From contig NC_051088.1 of assembly GCF_901709675.1 (NCBI RefSeq), positions 15,614,193 to 15,678,192 of the forward strand: a DNA stretch of 64,000 bases, given 5' to 3'. The stretch comes from Syngnathus acus. Its lineage: Eukaryota > Chordata > Actinopteri > Syngnathiformes > Syngnathidae. A program made the position numbers and the translations under genes. The notes under the pieces were generated by a model that was not told the DNA's origin, ran no database searches, and saw nothing but the letters and a program-made list of their open reading frames with translations. Below are positions 32,901-44,711 of this stretch, piece by piece (positions within the stretch are counted from its first letter, which is position 1; the number at the start of each line of letters is the position of its first letter).

Positions 32901-35900
32901 GCCGGCCCAGGCTCTGAGCCACGTCGTTCATCCAGGTCTCCGTAATCATCATGCCTTGCGGACCTCCAAAGCCTCTGAAGGCTGTATTAGATGGCAGATT
33001 GGTGCGGCACAAAAAGCCGCGACCACGCACGTTTGGAATGCTGTATGCGTTCTCCATGTGGAACAGAGCACGCTCCATGATCTCAATGACAAAGCAGAAG
33101 GCAACTATGTAAATGCATCATCACGAAGATACTAAGTGATGGTGGAGATACTCACTGCCTGAGAGAGGTCAAGGGAGTTTCCCGCATTACTGTACATTGA
33201 CACATCCAGGGCGAGCAACTTCCCGCTCTTCAGGAAGCCCACCTTGAGAAGCGAGGGATTGTTTTAGTGCTTGCATCATTTTTTTGGTCGCTGTAGTTCA
33301 ATTTATGATCAAAGGCCATTGCTGGTAGTCATGCGACTGATTTCACAAAAAGTAGCAGCGAACGATTCTTCCAAATAAATGCTTTAAAGTATTTAATGCA
33401 ATCCCAGTTGAAGTTTACTGTCAATCTAAACATAAAACTAAAAGTTGTACTCAAAACAAGGAGATAGCCTCTGTTAGCTTAACGCTAACCCAAAATGGCA
33501 AACGCCATAAACACTGTTGTTGTGTGGCATCAAAAATTTGACAAGGTATCATCAGTTTTTTGTCCAGGCCTGTTTTATGAATTTGTTTTTCAGAATTATT
33601 TTGAACCATAAACAATGACTGCTCTCCAATGTTTAATTCTTATTTACTATTATTTTTGTCCTAAGTAATTTCTGTGACCAACAATTTTGTCCACGTGTGT
33701 ATAAACGTGTGATGTTGACCTGGTCAATGTGTGAACTGTGAAGTGCCTTGAAAGCGTGCATTTGAACCTTATATTTTCCGTAGAATGGGTGTCTTCCTCC
33801 AGTGATCAACATGTCTTCATCTCTGTCCAACATGCACCTGACAGGTCGTCGCAGCCTGGCACGCAAGCAGAAAAACCCGCGGGCATGAATGTACAAGCCC
33901 GAATCAGAAGTGACCGATCAACGTACTTGTGCGCTGCCACGGAAACCACAGTGGATAATAAGGTGGTCCGGCTCTCTTTGCCGCCGAAGCCTCCGCCCAT
34001 CCTTTTTACTCGCACTACCACCCTGTTGGAGGGGATGCCCAATGCCAAGGCCACCAGAGACTGACATGCAAACAATTAGACCCTTGGTCAAACCATATTT
34101 TCACTACATTTCCCCTCACCTGCGTTTCAGAGGGATTCTGAGTGGAGGAAAAGAGCTCCATTTCGTCGTCTTCCCCTCGAGGGACAGCCACAGTCACGTT
34201 GGTCTCCAGGTAGAAATGTTCTTGGCCACCGATGTGCATCTCACCTGTCAGTCAGTCATTCATGTGAGCACTTGGCTCCGGTTAATTTGGAATGGCGGGC
34301 TCACATTTACACCTTCCAGAATGTGGTCCGCCTGTTTGAATCCTGCCTCCAGGTCTCCCTTCTGGAGTGTTCTAATTGTCTTGTAGAAGGACTGGGCGGC
34401 AATGGCTTCCTGTTAAATCCACCAGAAGCTTTTCAGAAGAATTTTTGTGAAAGGCCAGAAACATTTTGGAGTTTCTATATAATCTTGGAGCTGACCTCGA
34501 GCCAGTCACAAGGAGTCATGTTTTACCAAAATTCATTTCGACATTTGTTTGGAAGTAAATCGGGCCCGTGGTCTTCTAACCTGTATGGTGATAATCGGCT
34601 GCAATTCCTCATACTGGATCTTGACGGCTTTGGCGGCTTGCTGAGCATGAACCTGAGTGTCAGCCACAACGGCACCAATGATGTGGCCCACACATGTGAC
34701 CTATCATAAGAAGTGACACCTGAACAGTCAGATCATAATGGGGCCTTGCGAGTGACTCAAAAGCAACCCACCAGGTCATCAGTAAGGACGCTCTCATCAT
34801 GCCATAGCCCGCTCTTGTTGCTGCCCGGAATGTCACGGGCAAAGACGCAGCAAATGAAGCCGGGCGAACACTCTGCTGCCGACGAGTCAATGGAACTGTG
34901 AAACAAAGCCACGGTTGTGAAGACTCGAGAATGGGAGAATTTGTGTACAGCAGCCGGTACCTAACATTATGTCTGTGAATGTGAATGAACGGAATCTTAC
35001 AGGATGCGAGCATGCGCCTTGCTGCTGGTCACGAGGGCCAAGTACACCTCGTTCTCAAACAGCGGGATGTCGTCGCAGTAAACCGCCTCACCCGTCGCCT
35101 GCTTCAGAGCTGAGAGGTGCATCAGGGGATGGCCCAGCACGTCATCTTGGTTCTGGGCCTGTGGCACCTCCTGCAGATCAAATGGTCCATAGTTTGTTTC
35201 TTTCCATGCCTCGTGGGCAATGAGCGCATACGTTGTACCTGGTAGATCTGAACGCTGGATGGCGTCTCTTGATGGTAAATCTCTGTTGCGCTCAGGAGAT
35301 CAGATCGGACCTCTTCCACGTTTAAACCCTGACAAACGACCAAGCTCATGTGAAGATGATTGACGAGGCAGCTGTGTTGCTTGGAATGGAAACTTATTGC
35401 CAGAGTTGGGGCATAGGAGTCACATGGCTGAACTTAGGTCAGACTTTAGTCGCCAATTTTAAGACTTGACACTTGGTTGGCTAATTTTCTATCATATTGG
35501 GATATCGGTGGTAGGAAATTGACTTGCTTGGTTTTTGCCACCATAACTTAACGTACATTTGAAGACTTAAGACTTACAGTCATGTGACTGCCCGCCAACT
35601 CCGCAAGTGACACTTCAGTTACCTGCTCTCGCAGCTTCTGCAGCACTGTCAAGTAGAACTTGTAGAATAAACTGAGGCTAAGAGTTCGTCGGTATGTCAC
35701 CATGCCGCCTGGCGCAGATGGATCCAGGGTCAACTCCTCTGCCAATGAGGAGCAAGCTTCTTCCAGCAACGCCTCCCCCCAGCATCTGAATGACATCATC
35801 GGGCGTTACGATCTCCTTTCCTTCCTCTATTCCTTTCTATTCTTTGTGTTTGTTACCTTCCCAACAGTTTGTTTGCTGTATTTTTTGCAAGCACCGTGGT

Positions 35901-38900
35901 GGCCGCCATGCCACCGTAGCTTAGCCTCACATCCTCCACAACGCACGTCCCGGGTGTGAAAGTGACACTCATGGCGGTGGTGACAATGCTGATGTCATCC
36001 TCTCGGCGAGGTGACTGCTTGAAGGCTGAGAAGAATTGATTCTAGCGAGGACAAAGAATCAGCAACAGAAGAGATGAGGGAATGACAGAAATGATCACAG
36101 GGTGACTGATGTTTTTGTTCATCCACTTTTCCCATCTTTTTTCTCTCCAGATACAAACATCTGTATGTACTTTTAATGCAGCTACCTTTCTGCTATAGGG
36201 AATCTCAATGGATAGCAGGATTTCTTGTGGGCGCAGCACAGTCCTCCTGTAACCCACAAAGAAACCGTCGTCCATCTGAACCACACGACTGCCATCTAAT
36301 TAGGAGCAAGAGAGGACATGTCAGAGATGAGCTGCAGTACGGAGTTTCAAAGGCAGACTGAAAAGTCATTTTGTGTCTTACCTTTGTCCATCACTGTGAG
36401 TTTACAGTTGGCTGCCATAAAAACAGGATTAAGGTCTGATATGGGACTAGCAGTCATGATGTTCCCACCAACAGCCTGAAAAGCAGCAATGGTGACCTTG
36501 TTTATTTGATTGTTTATTTAGGATTACGCACATGCCAGCAACACCAGAATGAAACGGTGAGCATTGGATAACATGTTATATCACTGGAGTGGAAGTCCAA
36601 CCCAGCGGCGCCTGGAAAGGGGACTTTAAACCGATGATGAGTGGAACATGGCTGGTTTATAATAAAAGAAAGGTTGGGCCTTTATTTTCATATCTCGCAA
36701 CGGGCTGTTCTCCCTCACCGCAACGTTGCGTATCTGCTGTCCCGCAAACCAGCGCAACTGCTCCAGGACAGCAAGGAAGACCTGGGTTTGGTGTGAAGGG
36801 AGCTCCTTCACGGCCTGCTTCAGTCCCTCACCCAATTGGGTGAGAGTGCACGCTGCGCCAAACACGATACCTAAAAGCATGACCCACACAAACTCGGTCT
36901 TCGAACCTCATTTGCTAATCCCTTTTTCATGTTCTGCCTCAGTAGTTACCCTCATCAGTGTATATCACTTTGTGGAGTTCCGGGATGAAGGCTGGAGCCA
37001 GAATGACTGGATATAACATGTTCTTGAACTTTACTTCTATACCTATACACACACACACACACACACACAAAATGAGCAAGTGGTTGCGAAAACGAGTGTG
37101 TGTGTTTGAGTGAATGGGAGTTAACACGTACCCACTTCTGTATTTCCCACCACCACTCGGGCATCGGGATGTTTCCATTTCAAATTGAGGAACTCGTCCA
37201 AGGTGGCAGGCTGCAGCCACACTGCCCTGTCATTGCGAAACTGCAGCGAGCAAGTCTTCTCACTTTTGCTCAGGGTCTACAAAGTGCAAGCAAAAGTACT
37301 CATAGTCCAAATATTTCAAAGCGTAAATACAAAGACTCAGATGAAAGTACATACTAAAAAAATCTAGGTAGGTCCGGATTTTGAGCAGATTAGGTTACCT
37401 TTAAGAATATTCCATAGTCTGAAATTCTTTTACTTGTACATATATGATAATGAGTTGAATTATTACGTCCAGGCTTTTTTTTTCTATAAAGTATCAGTAC
37501 TCAAGTACAGAGTGAGACTACATTTGCCAGCTGTGGATGTCAGACGCGTGGCCGTATGTTCTGTTTCTCACCATCAGCTCTGGAGGGAAGATGACCTCCT
37601 GCGTGGGGTCAAGTGGCGCAAAGTCAGCAGTGTTGAACAGCTTTGACGCCATCTAAAAAAATACTCCAATTGTTACTCCACTTGCAGTAAGGCGGCATCT
37701 TTACAGTGAAGACACACTTACGTCCACATCCGCCTCATTCTCCTCGGCTTTGCTATTTCTCATACAGCAGCCGTTGTCCCGTCCTTTCCCCCCACAGCAT
37801 CCGCCTTCCTAAAGTGACATACTAAATTGAGTGAATCCAATGATTTACAACATTTATAAATCATTGCGTACCATCGGAAAACATACAATTTGACTTAATT
37901 GGTCAGTCAATTATTTATTTAGGACTAATAATATCTTGCCAGAGATGTACAGTGATAGGAAGAAAAGTTAAACGCTTGATAAAAGAAGGATCCAGTTAAC
38001 TTTGTTACGAATTACTGGCATTTCAATTCATATCAATGGGGAAAGATGATTTGAGATAAGTGTTTTGAATTACGATTGCGGTCACAGAACAAATTAAACA
38101 TGTTTCTCAATCTACAGGTTCCTTGGCTCAATAAAGGTTGGTCTGGTCTAGTCTCACCACAGTAAAGGTCTTGTAGGCTTCCAGGATGGGCCGATATCCA
38201 GTGCAGCGACAAAGGTTTCCTGAAAATGAGTACTTTGAAATTAAGCACACAATCCGCAGTATACAATCACAAATTCTATCAGTACATACTGAGTTAAGTC
38301 ACGGTGAAATGTCCTACCTTGGAAAGCCTCCTCCACATCAGCCATTTTGGGGGTGGGGTTGTTTCTTAGCAATGCGTACATGGACATGACGATACCCGGA
38401 GTGCAGAAACCGCACTGCGAGCCGTGAGCCTTTGCGATCCGTTCCTGAATACGACACAATAAATCCGGGGTCACCAACCTTTTAAAACGCAAAGGTACTT
38501 CTTGGCTACCGATCAACACCAACCTGTACGGGATGCAGCTGCCTTGCAACACTGCCAATCCCTTCCACGGTGGTCACAGCAACCAAATGCAAGGAGCAGA
38601 TGGGGGCAAGGCAGGCGTTCACGGCATAATGACTAAGCAAAGCTAAGGACTTCATTTCTCAGTCTCAATTTATCAGCTCGAAATCAGCGCATGATTTCCA
38701 GGCGGCAGGATACGTCAGGTTTTGCGTGTGAGCTTGGTATTTCGACAGCATCACCGTGCACGCTCCGCAGCCACCTTCAGCACAACCCAGCTTGGTCCCC
38801 GGTAAGCCCACTGAAAGAAAACATTCAATGAAATACATACACATGCATCCAAAGTCCTCAAAGAATCACAAGGCAATGATTGATTCATGTAGTGTCTGAG

Positions 38901-39948
38901 TGTAACGCATTGAGTCCACTGCCAATGAAATAAAGCAGGGTGAAGGGAGAGACTTGCGTGAGACCAAATACACGCTAGTTCCGCTGAAATGCGCAAAAGA
39001 ATGCGTTTGATGAGACACTGGCTGTGTATGTATCCAGTGATGGAAAGTAACAATGTACAAATACTTGGTTGTTGCAGACATAAATTCTTCAACCATCTTC
39101 ACTTGAATATTTTGTTTCTGATGACTCGGCACAATTCACTTTTGTTCCACAGATTTCGAAAGTCAAGTTTATTTGTACAGCGCTTTATCACGAGTAAATA
39201 AGAGTTCCTGTTTCCACATCTAACAAAAAACAGCCACTTAAGCAGAAAATGTGAACACTTTTGCAACTTCTGGTATCGTTATGAGTGTGAGTGCTACATA
39301 CGCTTCCTCCTCAGATATGTGAGCAAGGTCATTTCAGGATCTGCATTTGTCTCCACAATCTGCACAACAGGGACAAAAAGTTTCACTTTCTATTGACTGC
39401 ATATCAATAAGTCACATATAAATTGCTGAAATGACACTTTGGCTTATCATGTAGGGAAATAAAATCTAAGGCACGATTGTGTTGAACGGATGTTGCAGCC
39501 CAAAACTGCCGCAGTTATTAACAGCTTCACGCCTGTGTCTAGACCACACTGCTCTCTAAAAACACTGCTGTCATATTTATTAGTATTTGTCATTCGTGAA
39601 CAAGACTATCACAAGTTCTAAAACCCTCTCTAAAGGAGCACTTAAAAAGAAAAAATCTTTAGAAACTAAAGCCGGTTTCATGCCAGTATATTTACAAACA
39701 CACATATAAATAAATACATTTTATACATATATATATATATATATATACACACACAGTAGATTGAAATTACAAAAATATAATCTTGTAAAATGCATCTCTA
39801 CTTGTTGTTTTCTGATGATGTTTTCTTGATGTTCAAGTTAAATGAATGACATTTTTACCTTTTTCCCATTTACGAAGAAGACGAGGTCATCGGAGGAGGA
39901 CCGGGCACAGGTCGTGCAGTCCTTCATGTTTTTGTCCAGTTCCCTCAT
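29914..39948 (-). CDS. xdh: Xanthine dehydrogenase/oxidase
   Basis: Molybdenum flavoenzyme oxidising hypoxanthine and xanthine to urate. About 35 exons run from 39859-39948 (VFFVNGKK) to 29914-29964 ([11 protein letters not shown], stop). Order: 2Fe-2S domains ([41 protein letters not shown]); FAD domain ([27 protein letters not shown]); linker; Mo-cofactor domain ([37 protein letters not shown]). The final [20 protein letters not shown] holds the catalytic Glu and is XDH-type; aldehyde oxidases read roughly VGESGVFL there. The start is ambiguous: Met at 39948 ([11 protein letters not shown]) or 39927. The open frame reaches 40056. The linker lacks the Cys used for XDH-to-XO conversion. Exon 10 is preceded by a TG-repeat tract. 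Confidence 0.96.
37046..37070. repeat. (CA)n at an xdh 3' splice site
   Basis: On the transcribed minus strand this is a (TG)n run ending GTGTATAG at the acceptor of xdh exon 10 (exon start 37042), so it replaces the normal pyrimidine tract. Confidence 0.9.
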
Positions 39949-40330
39949 GTTGTGAAATCTTTCTGTCCTCTTCAGACTTTTGATTTCAGATGTTAACTGT
40001 CCAGAGGGGGCATGTGCTTGGAGCCCCGCCCCTCTATGCAACCCAACGACCTTCAAGTTTTAGCACCCTGTATTATGTACAAGGACGAGAATTAGTGGGA
40101 ATCTAGCTCGGTGGTTGGTAAACACAGATATAGACTGCTGTAATTGAACTTTGACACCTGGCAAAGCAGAAAATGATCTCAGGGACTGTATAAATATTGA
40201 CAGTTGGCCTGGTGTCTGGAGACAAAGGTTCGAAAATATATTGTCGCCAGCTCTTAATCTGACTTACTGGACAAGGGAAAACTTAAGGAAGAAAGTTAAA
40301 GCACATACATACCACACATAGATAATAGAG
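39949..40330. other. xdh 5' flank
   Basis: The xdh first-exon frame remains open back to 40056 and then sequence without recognised genes continues to the LINE fragment. No TATA box or CpG-rich promoter was evident to me. Confidence 0.4.
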
Positions 40331-40366
40331 GTCAGTGTAATTTTCATGTCATAAGCAAAACGTCCT

Positions 40367-40890
40367 GTGGAAAGCCCAAGGCTGGCTAACCAGCTAAACA
40401 GGTTCTACTGCAGGTTTGATCGGTCCTCCCACATAACGGGACTTCCTGCAGCACAATCTACATACTCACCTCTCCCCACAACTGCTCCGCCCACACCTCT
40501 ATCAACGTTGTCACCCACTCTCTCTCTTGCAGAGGCCGCGCCCGCACTCCAGATCCGCGAGGAGGAAGTGCGCCAGATGTTCCGGAGACAAAAGACCAGG
40601 AAGGCACCGGGCCCAGACGGCGTGTCACCTTCCTGCTTGAAAGTCTGTGCTGAGCAGCTGGCGCCCACCTTTGCACGGATCTTCAACCGTTCTCTGGAGC
40701 TGTGTGAGGTGCCCTCTTGCTTCAAGAGCTCCACCATCGTTCCAGTGGCCAAGAAGCCCGCCATCACAGGTTTGAATGACTATCGACCTGTCGCACTGAC
40801 ATCTGTGGTCATGAAATCTTTCGAGAGGTTAGTGCTGAACCACCTGAAGGATGTCACGGGCCCCCTGCTTGACCCCCTCCAGTGTGCCTA
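40367..40890 (+). mobile_element. Non-LTR retrotransposon (LINE) reverse-transcriptase fragment
   Basis: The frame contains the start of an RT domain: FRRQKTRKAPGPDGVSPSCL, then FARIFNRSLELCEVPSCFKS, STIVPVAKKPAITGLNDYRP and VALTSVVMKSFERLVLNHL, ending QCAYR. This matches the N-terminal RT blocks of LINEs of the Rex1/CR1/L2 group. The YADD catalytic block, endonuclease and 3' end are missing. It stops abruptly where the next element begins, so it is a dead partial copy. Confidence 0.85.
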
Positions 40891-41161
40891 CCGCACTATA
40901 AGGCGCACCTAAAAACCTCCAATTTTCTCAAAAGCCGACAGTGCGCCTTATAATCAGGTGATTATTTTTATTATTTTATTATTGAGCCAATACAGCAGGC
41001 GTGTCCAAAGTCCGAATATATATATCTTATATAGGGGCAAAGTTTTACAATGGGCCATTCATTGAAGGTGCGCCTGAAAATCCGGTGCGCCTTCTATATG
41101 GACAAAGTTTTAAAATGGGCCATTCATTGAATGTGCGCCTTATAGTGCGGAAAATACGGTA
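40891..41161. mobile_element. Non-autonomous DNA element (MITE) with GCACTATAAGGCGCAC ends
   Basis: The left end has CGCACTATAAGGCGCACCT and the right end is its inverse (GTGCGCCTTATAGTGCGG), followed by AAAATACGGTA. The inside holds two direct copies about 65 bp apart of AAAGTTTTAC/AAATGGGCCATTC plus GTGCGCC. There is no ORF. It interrupts the LINE fragment. The superfamily is not determined; the left end seems to lack part of the outer terminus seen on the right. Confidence 0.7.
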
Positions 41162-41301
41162 GTTGTTGTGTCATTGTTGCAACTTTACTTTTAAAAGTAA
41201 TAAAAAACAATTTCTAGACTTGACTATTTACTATAAGTATTGTGTACATAAAGTCTTTACATTATTATTTGTGTGAAATCCATGCTGTTAGTAGGTGTGA
41301 C

Positions 41302-41898
41302 CAGTGCCGGCTCTACGCAGGGGCAAGAGGGGGCAACGCCCCCTCAAACAGATGTCCTGCCCCCTCGAATCAAACTTTTAGAAGTGAAAAATCCTCTGAT
41401 AGAAACACACGTTAATCAGCCCCCTCTCTTGTCTCATGTCGGTGCAGTGTGTGTCCTCACACAGCCTGCTGTCAGGACTCCGCGCCCCTCCGTAAACATC
41501 CAATCACTGTGAGTATGCAAATGAGGCAAGACGCAGCCAGAGAGTGTCAAGTTACAGTCAGCGAGGTAGGAGTTGGAAGAAGCAGTAAAAACTCCTCCAA
41601 ACTCGTCGTAATGACCCGTGATATAACTAATGCTTAACGACAACTCAAATAATAGTTAATATAACATTCATATTATATGTTCCCCCCCCTGAGAGATTGC
41701 CACCTTATTGTGGTCAGGGGGTTTGCGTGCCTCAGTGACCCTAAGAGCAATACCAGCAGAAGCTTTAATCTTCAGGTGGGACACCCAAGCTGGACAGGTC
41801 TTAGTGTAGAGGCCTGACAGAGTGCAATCCACTTCTCCAGGTTGAGATCTGGACACACAGCTAACAACTGCCGTGAAGAAAACACTAACAGTGTTAAA

Positions 41899-41944
<46 letters not shown>

Positions 41945-42002
41945 AGGCCCCCTTCACATTTCTGACTGCCCCCTCTTATGTGCATTCCTAGAACCGGCCC
42001 TG
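41302..42002. mobile_element. Non-autonomous hAT element with perfect 8-bp target duplication
   Basis: The termini are CAGTGCCGGCTCTA (left) and, reverse-complemented, CAGGGCCGGTTCTA (right), both followed inward by an AGAGGGGGC block. The flanks are identical: GGTGTGAC at 41294-41301 and at 42003-42010, an 8-bp duplication as made by hAT transposases. The inside (about 41680-41880) looks like a foreign insert, with a 'GGTTTGCGTGCCTCAGTGACCC' type phrase I associate with fish LINE 5' regions, and a poly-A run of about 36 bases at 41905-41940. No transposase ORF is present. Confidence 0.85.
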
Positions 42003-42010
42003 GGTGTGAC

Positions 42011-44711
42011 GCTTCATTGTACAATACACTTTAAATTTGGCATCATGAGTTTCTTTGAATTTCATGGAATTTCAGTTTCCTCAATTTTCATTACTCTTTC
42101 AATTTCAATTGCCATTCTGCTTCCTGTTTGCCACCGCAATTCAAATTCAAGAATTGAATCGGAATTTAGCCATCATTCTCATTTTACTGCTGGACTTAGT
42201 ACAGCCCTGTTTATCTCTGATTTAAGTGCTCACTGAGCCTGCAGATATATCATAAAATGTTGGGCAATATTCAATTAATTAGATAAGATTAGATTCATGG
42301 AGTTGAAGTTGCCCTTCTGCGCCATTGAGTTATGCACTCACTCCAAATCCACCGAGTCACGCATGTTGTTGCAGCAACCCGTGTTCAACTTGTGACTATC
42401 CTAATTAAACACGCTTCTGACACGAAGCGTCAACACATACTATGTGACTACAATAAAGTTCTATCATCATCATCATCAATTCTTTGTCTAAGTGTATTGT
42501 TGCCCGTTACTCAATTTTTGAACTGTTATTTTTAATTCTAATAAATTATTGTAAATTCAATGTTATTTACTTGAATTGAACTCAGACTTGTAAACATGTC
42601 AACAAACACCTAAATCCAAATGGAAACTCCATTTATTCAGAACCACCCGAGATAGATAAAAAAAACTTTTAAACTACCTTGATACTCATTTAAATTCATC
42701 AAAACAGTCAAACTTATTGAAACTTTTAAGTATTCATTAGTAATATTTATATATATTTACCTTGAAACTGACAGATAATCTATTTGTCAAACCCAGTTGA
42801 GGTCTACTGTAAAAGTGACATAAAACAAGAGAGAATCAAACATATATTTAAACACCCAAAAAATTAACTAAACCATTTCAACAGACCAAATTTGAGCTGG
42901 GTGCTCAATGCTAACATGTACAGTGATGCCAAACGCCATAGACGGGCCGATGGAAATTAGCATAGCCTAATTTTAATTATAAACCTTTAAAGGACGACTA
43001 CAATTAAAAATAAAATTAAAATGGAGCGGCTGAATAATAGCCAGTCAACTAAATATTTTCGGGAGACCCTTTGGTGCACGTTGGTAAAAAAGCAAGTCAT
43101 GTCCTCAGAACAAAAGCATTCATTCATCTGACTCTCAAGGCTTTTATTCTTCTCCATTAAAATGTGCCCTAAAAAATAATTTTTTACATCATAGCCACAT
43201 GACGCTGACATAATTTCACGGTCATGCATTGCTCACAGATAATACAGCGACACAAATACATTTGAACAATTTGTACATAGATCATTTCGCAAGTTGTTTT
43301 GTTTTAACCAGGCTATCCTCAAAATTTATAATTTACATTATTTTATCAATACTGAGTATCTTTCCTGTCTTTTCTATCAAAAAACCTGCTTGAGCGCAGA
43401 GTCTCTCTCTCTCTCTCTTTTTTTTTTTAAATAATCACAAATTAAATTGTAGATTTGTAAACATAGGAAACAAGGCCTACATTTTGCTGCTCCCATCTTA
43501 AGTTTCAACGCTGACTAATGCATAGACAGACAAGCACAGACATCACGTGGGAGGAGAAAAGCAGACAAATTGGGAAATCTGTAATGCTTAAAACGTGTCC
43601 GTGAGCAAGCTGCTCAGAATTTTGCTGGATCGTTCACACTGATGAACAACGCTCACATCATATTTGTCCACCTTTAATCCACCACTTTCCTGCTCATGGT
43701 TTGACTATGTTGCATTGACATTTGCTGGATTAACAGCATTAGCATTAGCCAGCAACTTCATTTGAGTTGAGGTCATTTGTGTTTGCTAATGTGTCTGCTG
43801 CATGCACAACATGCACGGATCAGCTACACAAATGGATCTTTCACAATTGTTATTTTCAGAGTTTGACATTTGAAATCATGCTGAGAGGCCCTAATGACTA
43901 AATAAATTATATGAATTTTAGTGTGTAAAGTGCTGCCTCCATAAATTCAAATTATTTTTGTGTCTTTATCAGCACTATATTGGGTTATTTCAACAAGACA
44001 TGCCACAGGCATTTTAGATTTGGCTCTGGCCTTCCTGTATGGAGTTTGCATGTTCCCCCCGTGCCTGTGTGGGTTTCCTGCGGGTAATTTGGCTTATTCC
44101 CACATTCCAAAAACGTGCATGGTAGGTGTGAAATTGTTCATTTTGTTTATCTATGCTGTGCCCTTGCAATTGACTGGCGACTGGCTCAAAGTCAGCTGGG
44201 ATAGGCTCCAGCACGCCTGTGACCCTCGTGAGGATAAGCGGTTCGGAAGATGAATGAAAATAAATGCTTATTCGTCTCATTTCAATACAAACATGCATGA
44301 TTAGCAAAGCTAACTGATGCATTTGCGTTTAATTGGAATTCGCACACATTTCGGAGGTAGAGATAAATCCATGTAACAATCCAAATATAATAACATAATA
44401 AATTATAATAATTTAATATAAATGACCTTTTCATGTCTGTTACCTTACTGACATTTTGTCTCGATCAAGCTTAACACTGAACTTGGATCTGCTTTTGTTG
44501 ACACATTTTCATCATTAGAAACCCTACTTAACATAGTGAGATGATTTCATGTTAAATGTGAGTTCTTGGACACACCACATTCTGTACATGCATGTGTTTT
44601 CAGAGACGTCATAAAATGGGTTTGGCAGAGCATATCGTGGCACCCAAGAGGTGGAACACAAAGTGCTTATAAAAAAAAATTGTGAGACTGGATGTTTTAT
44701 GTGTGTTGGCG
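42011..44711. other. Gene-free, AT-rich interval with repeats
   Basis: No coding exon was recognised. It contains an AATAAAGTT tail followed by CAT repeats (about 42450-42478), a CT run next to poly-T (about 43404-43430), and the L2/SINE-type tail listed separately. Confidence 0.5.
44010..44262 (+). repeat. L2/SINE-type retroposon tail
   Basis: GGAGTTTGCATGTTCCCCCC, GTGTGGGTTTCCTGCGGGTA, CCCACATTCCAAAAACGTGC, AGTCAGCTGGGATAGGCTCC and GGATAAGCGGTTCGGAAGAT appear in order. This is the well-known 3' consensus shared by fish L2-type LINEs and their SINEs, ending in ATGAATGAA-type repeats. It is slightly shortened and on the plus strand. Confidence 0.85.

Noticed and set aside
30034-39948. Aldehyde oxidase instead of xanthine dehydrogenase
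   Set aside because: The [10 protein letters not shown] active-site segment and the FAD and C-terminal matches are XDH-type.
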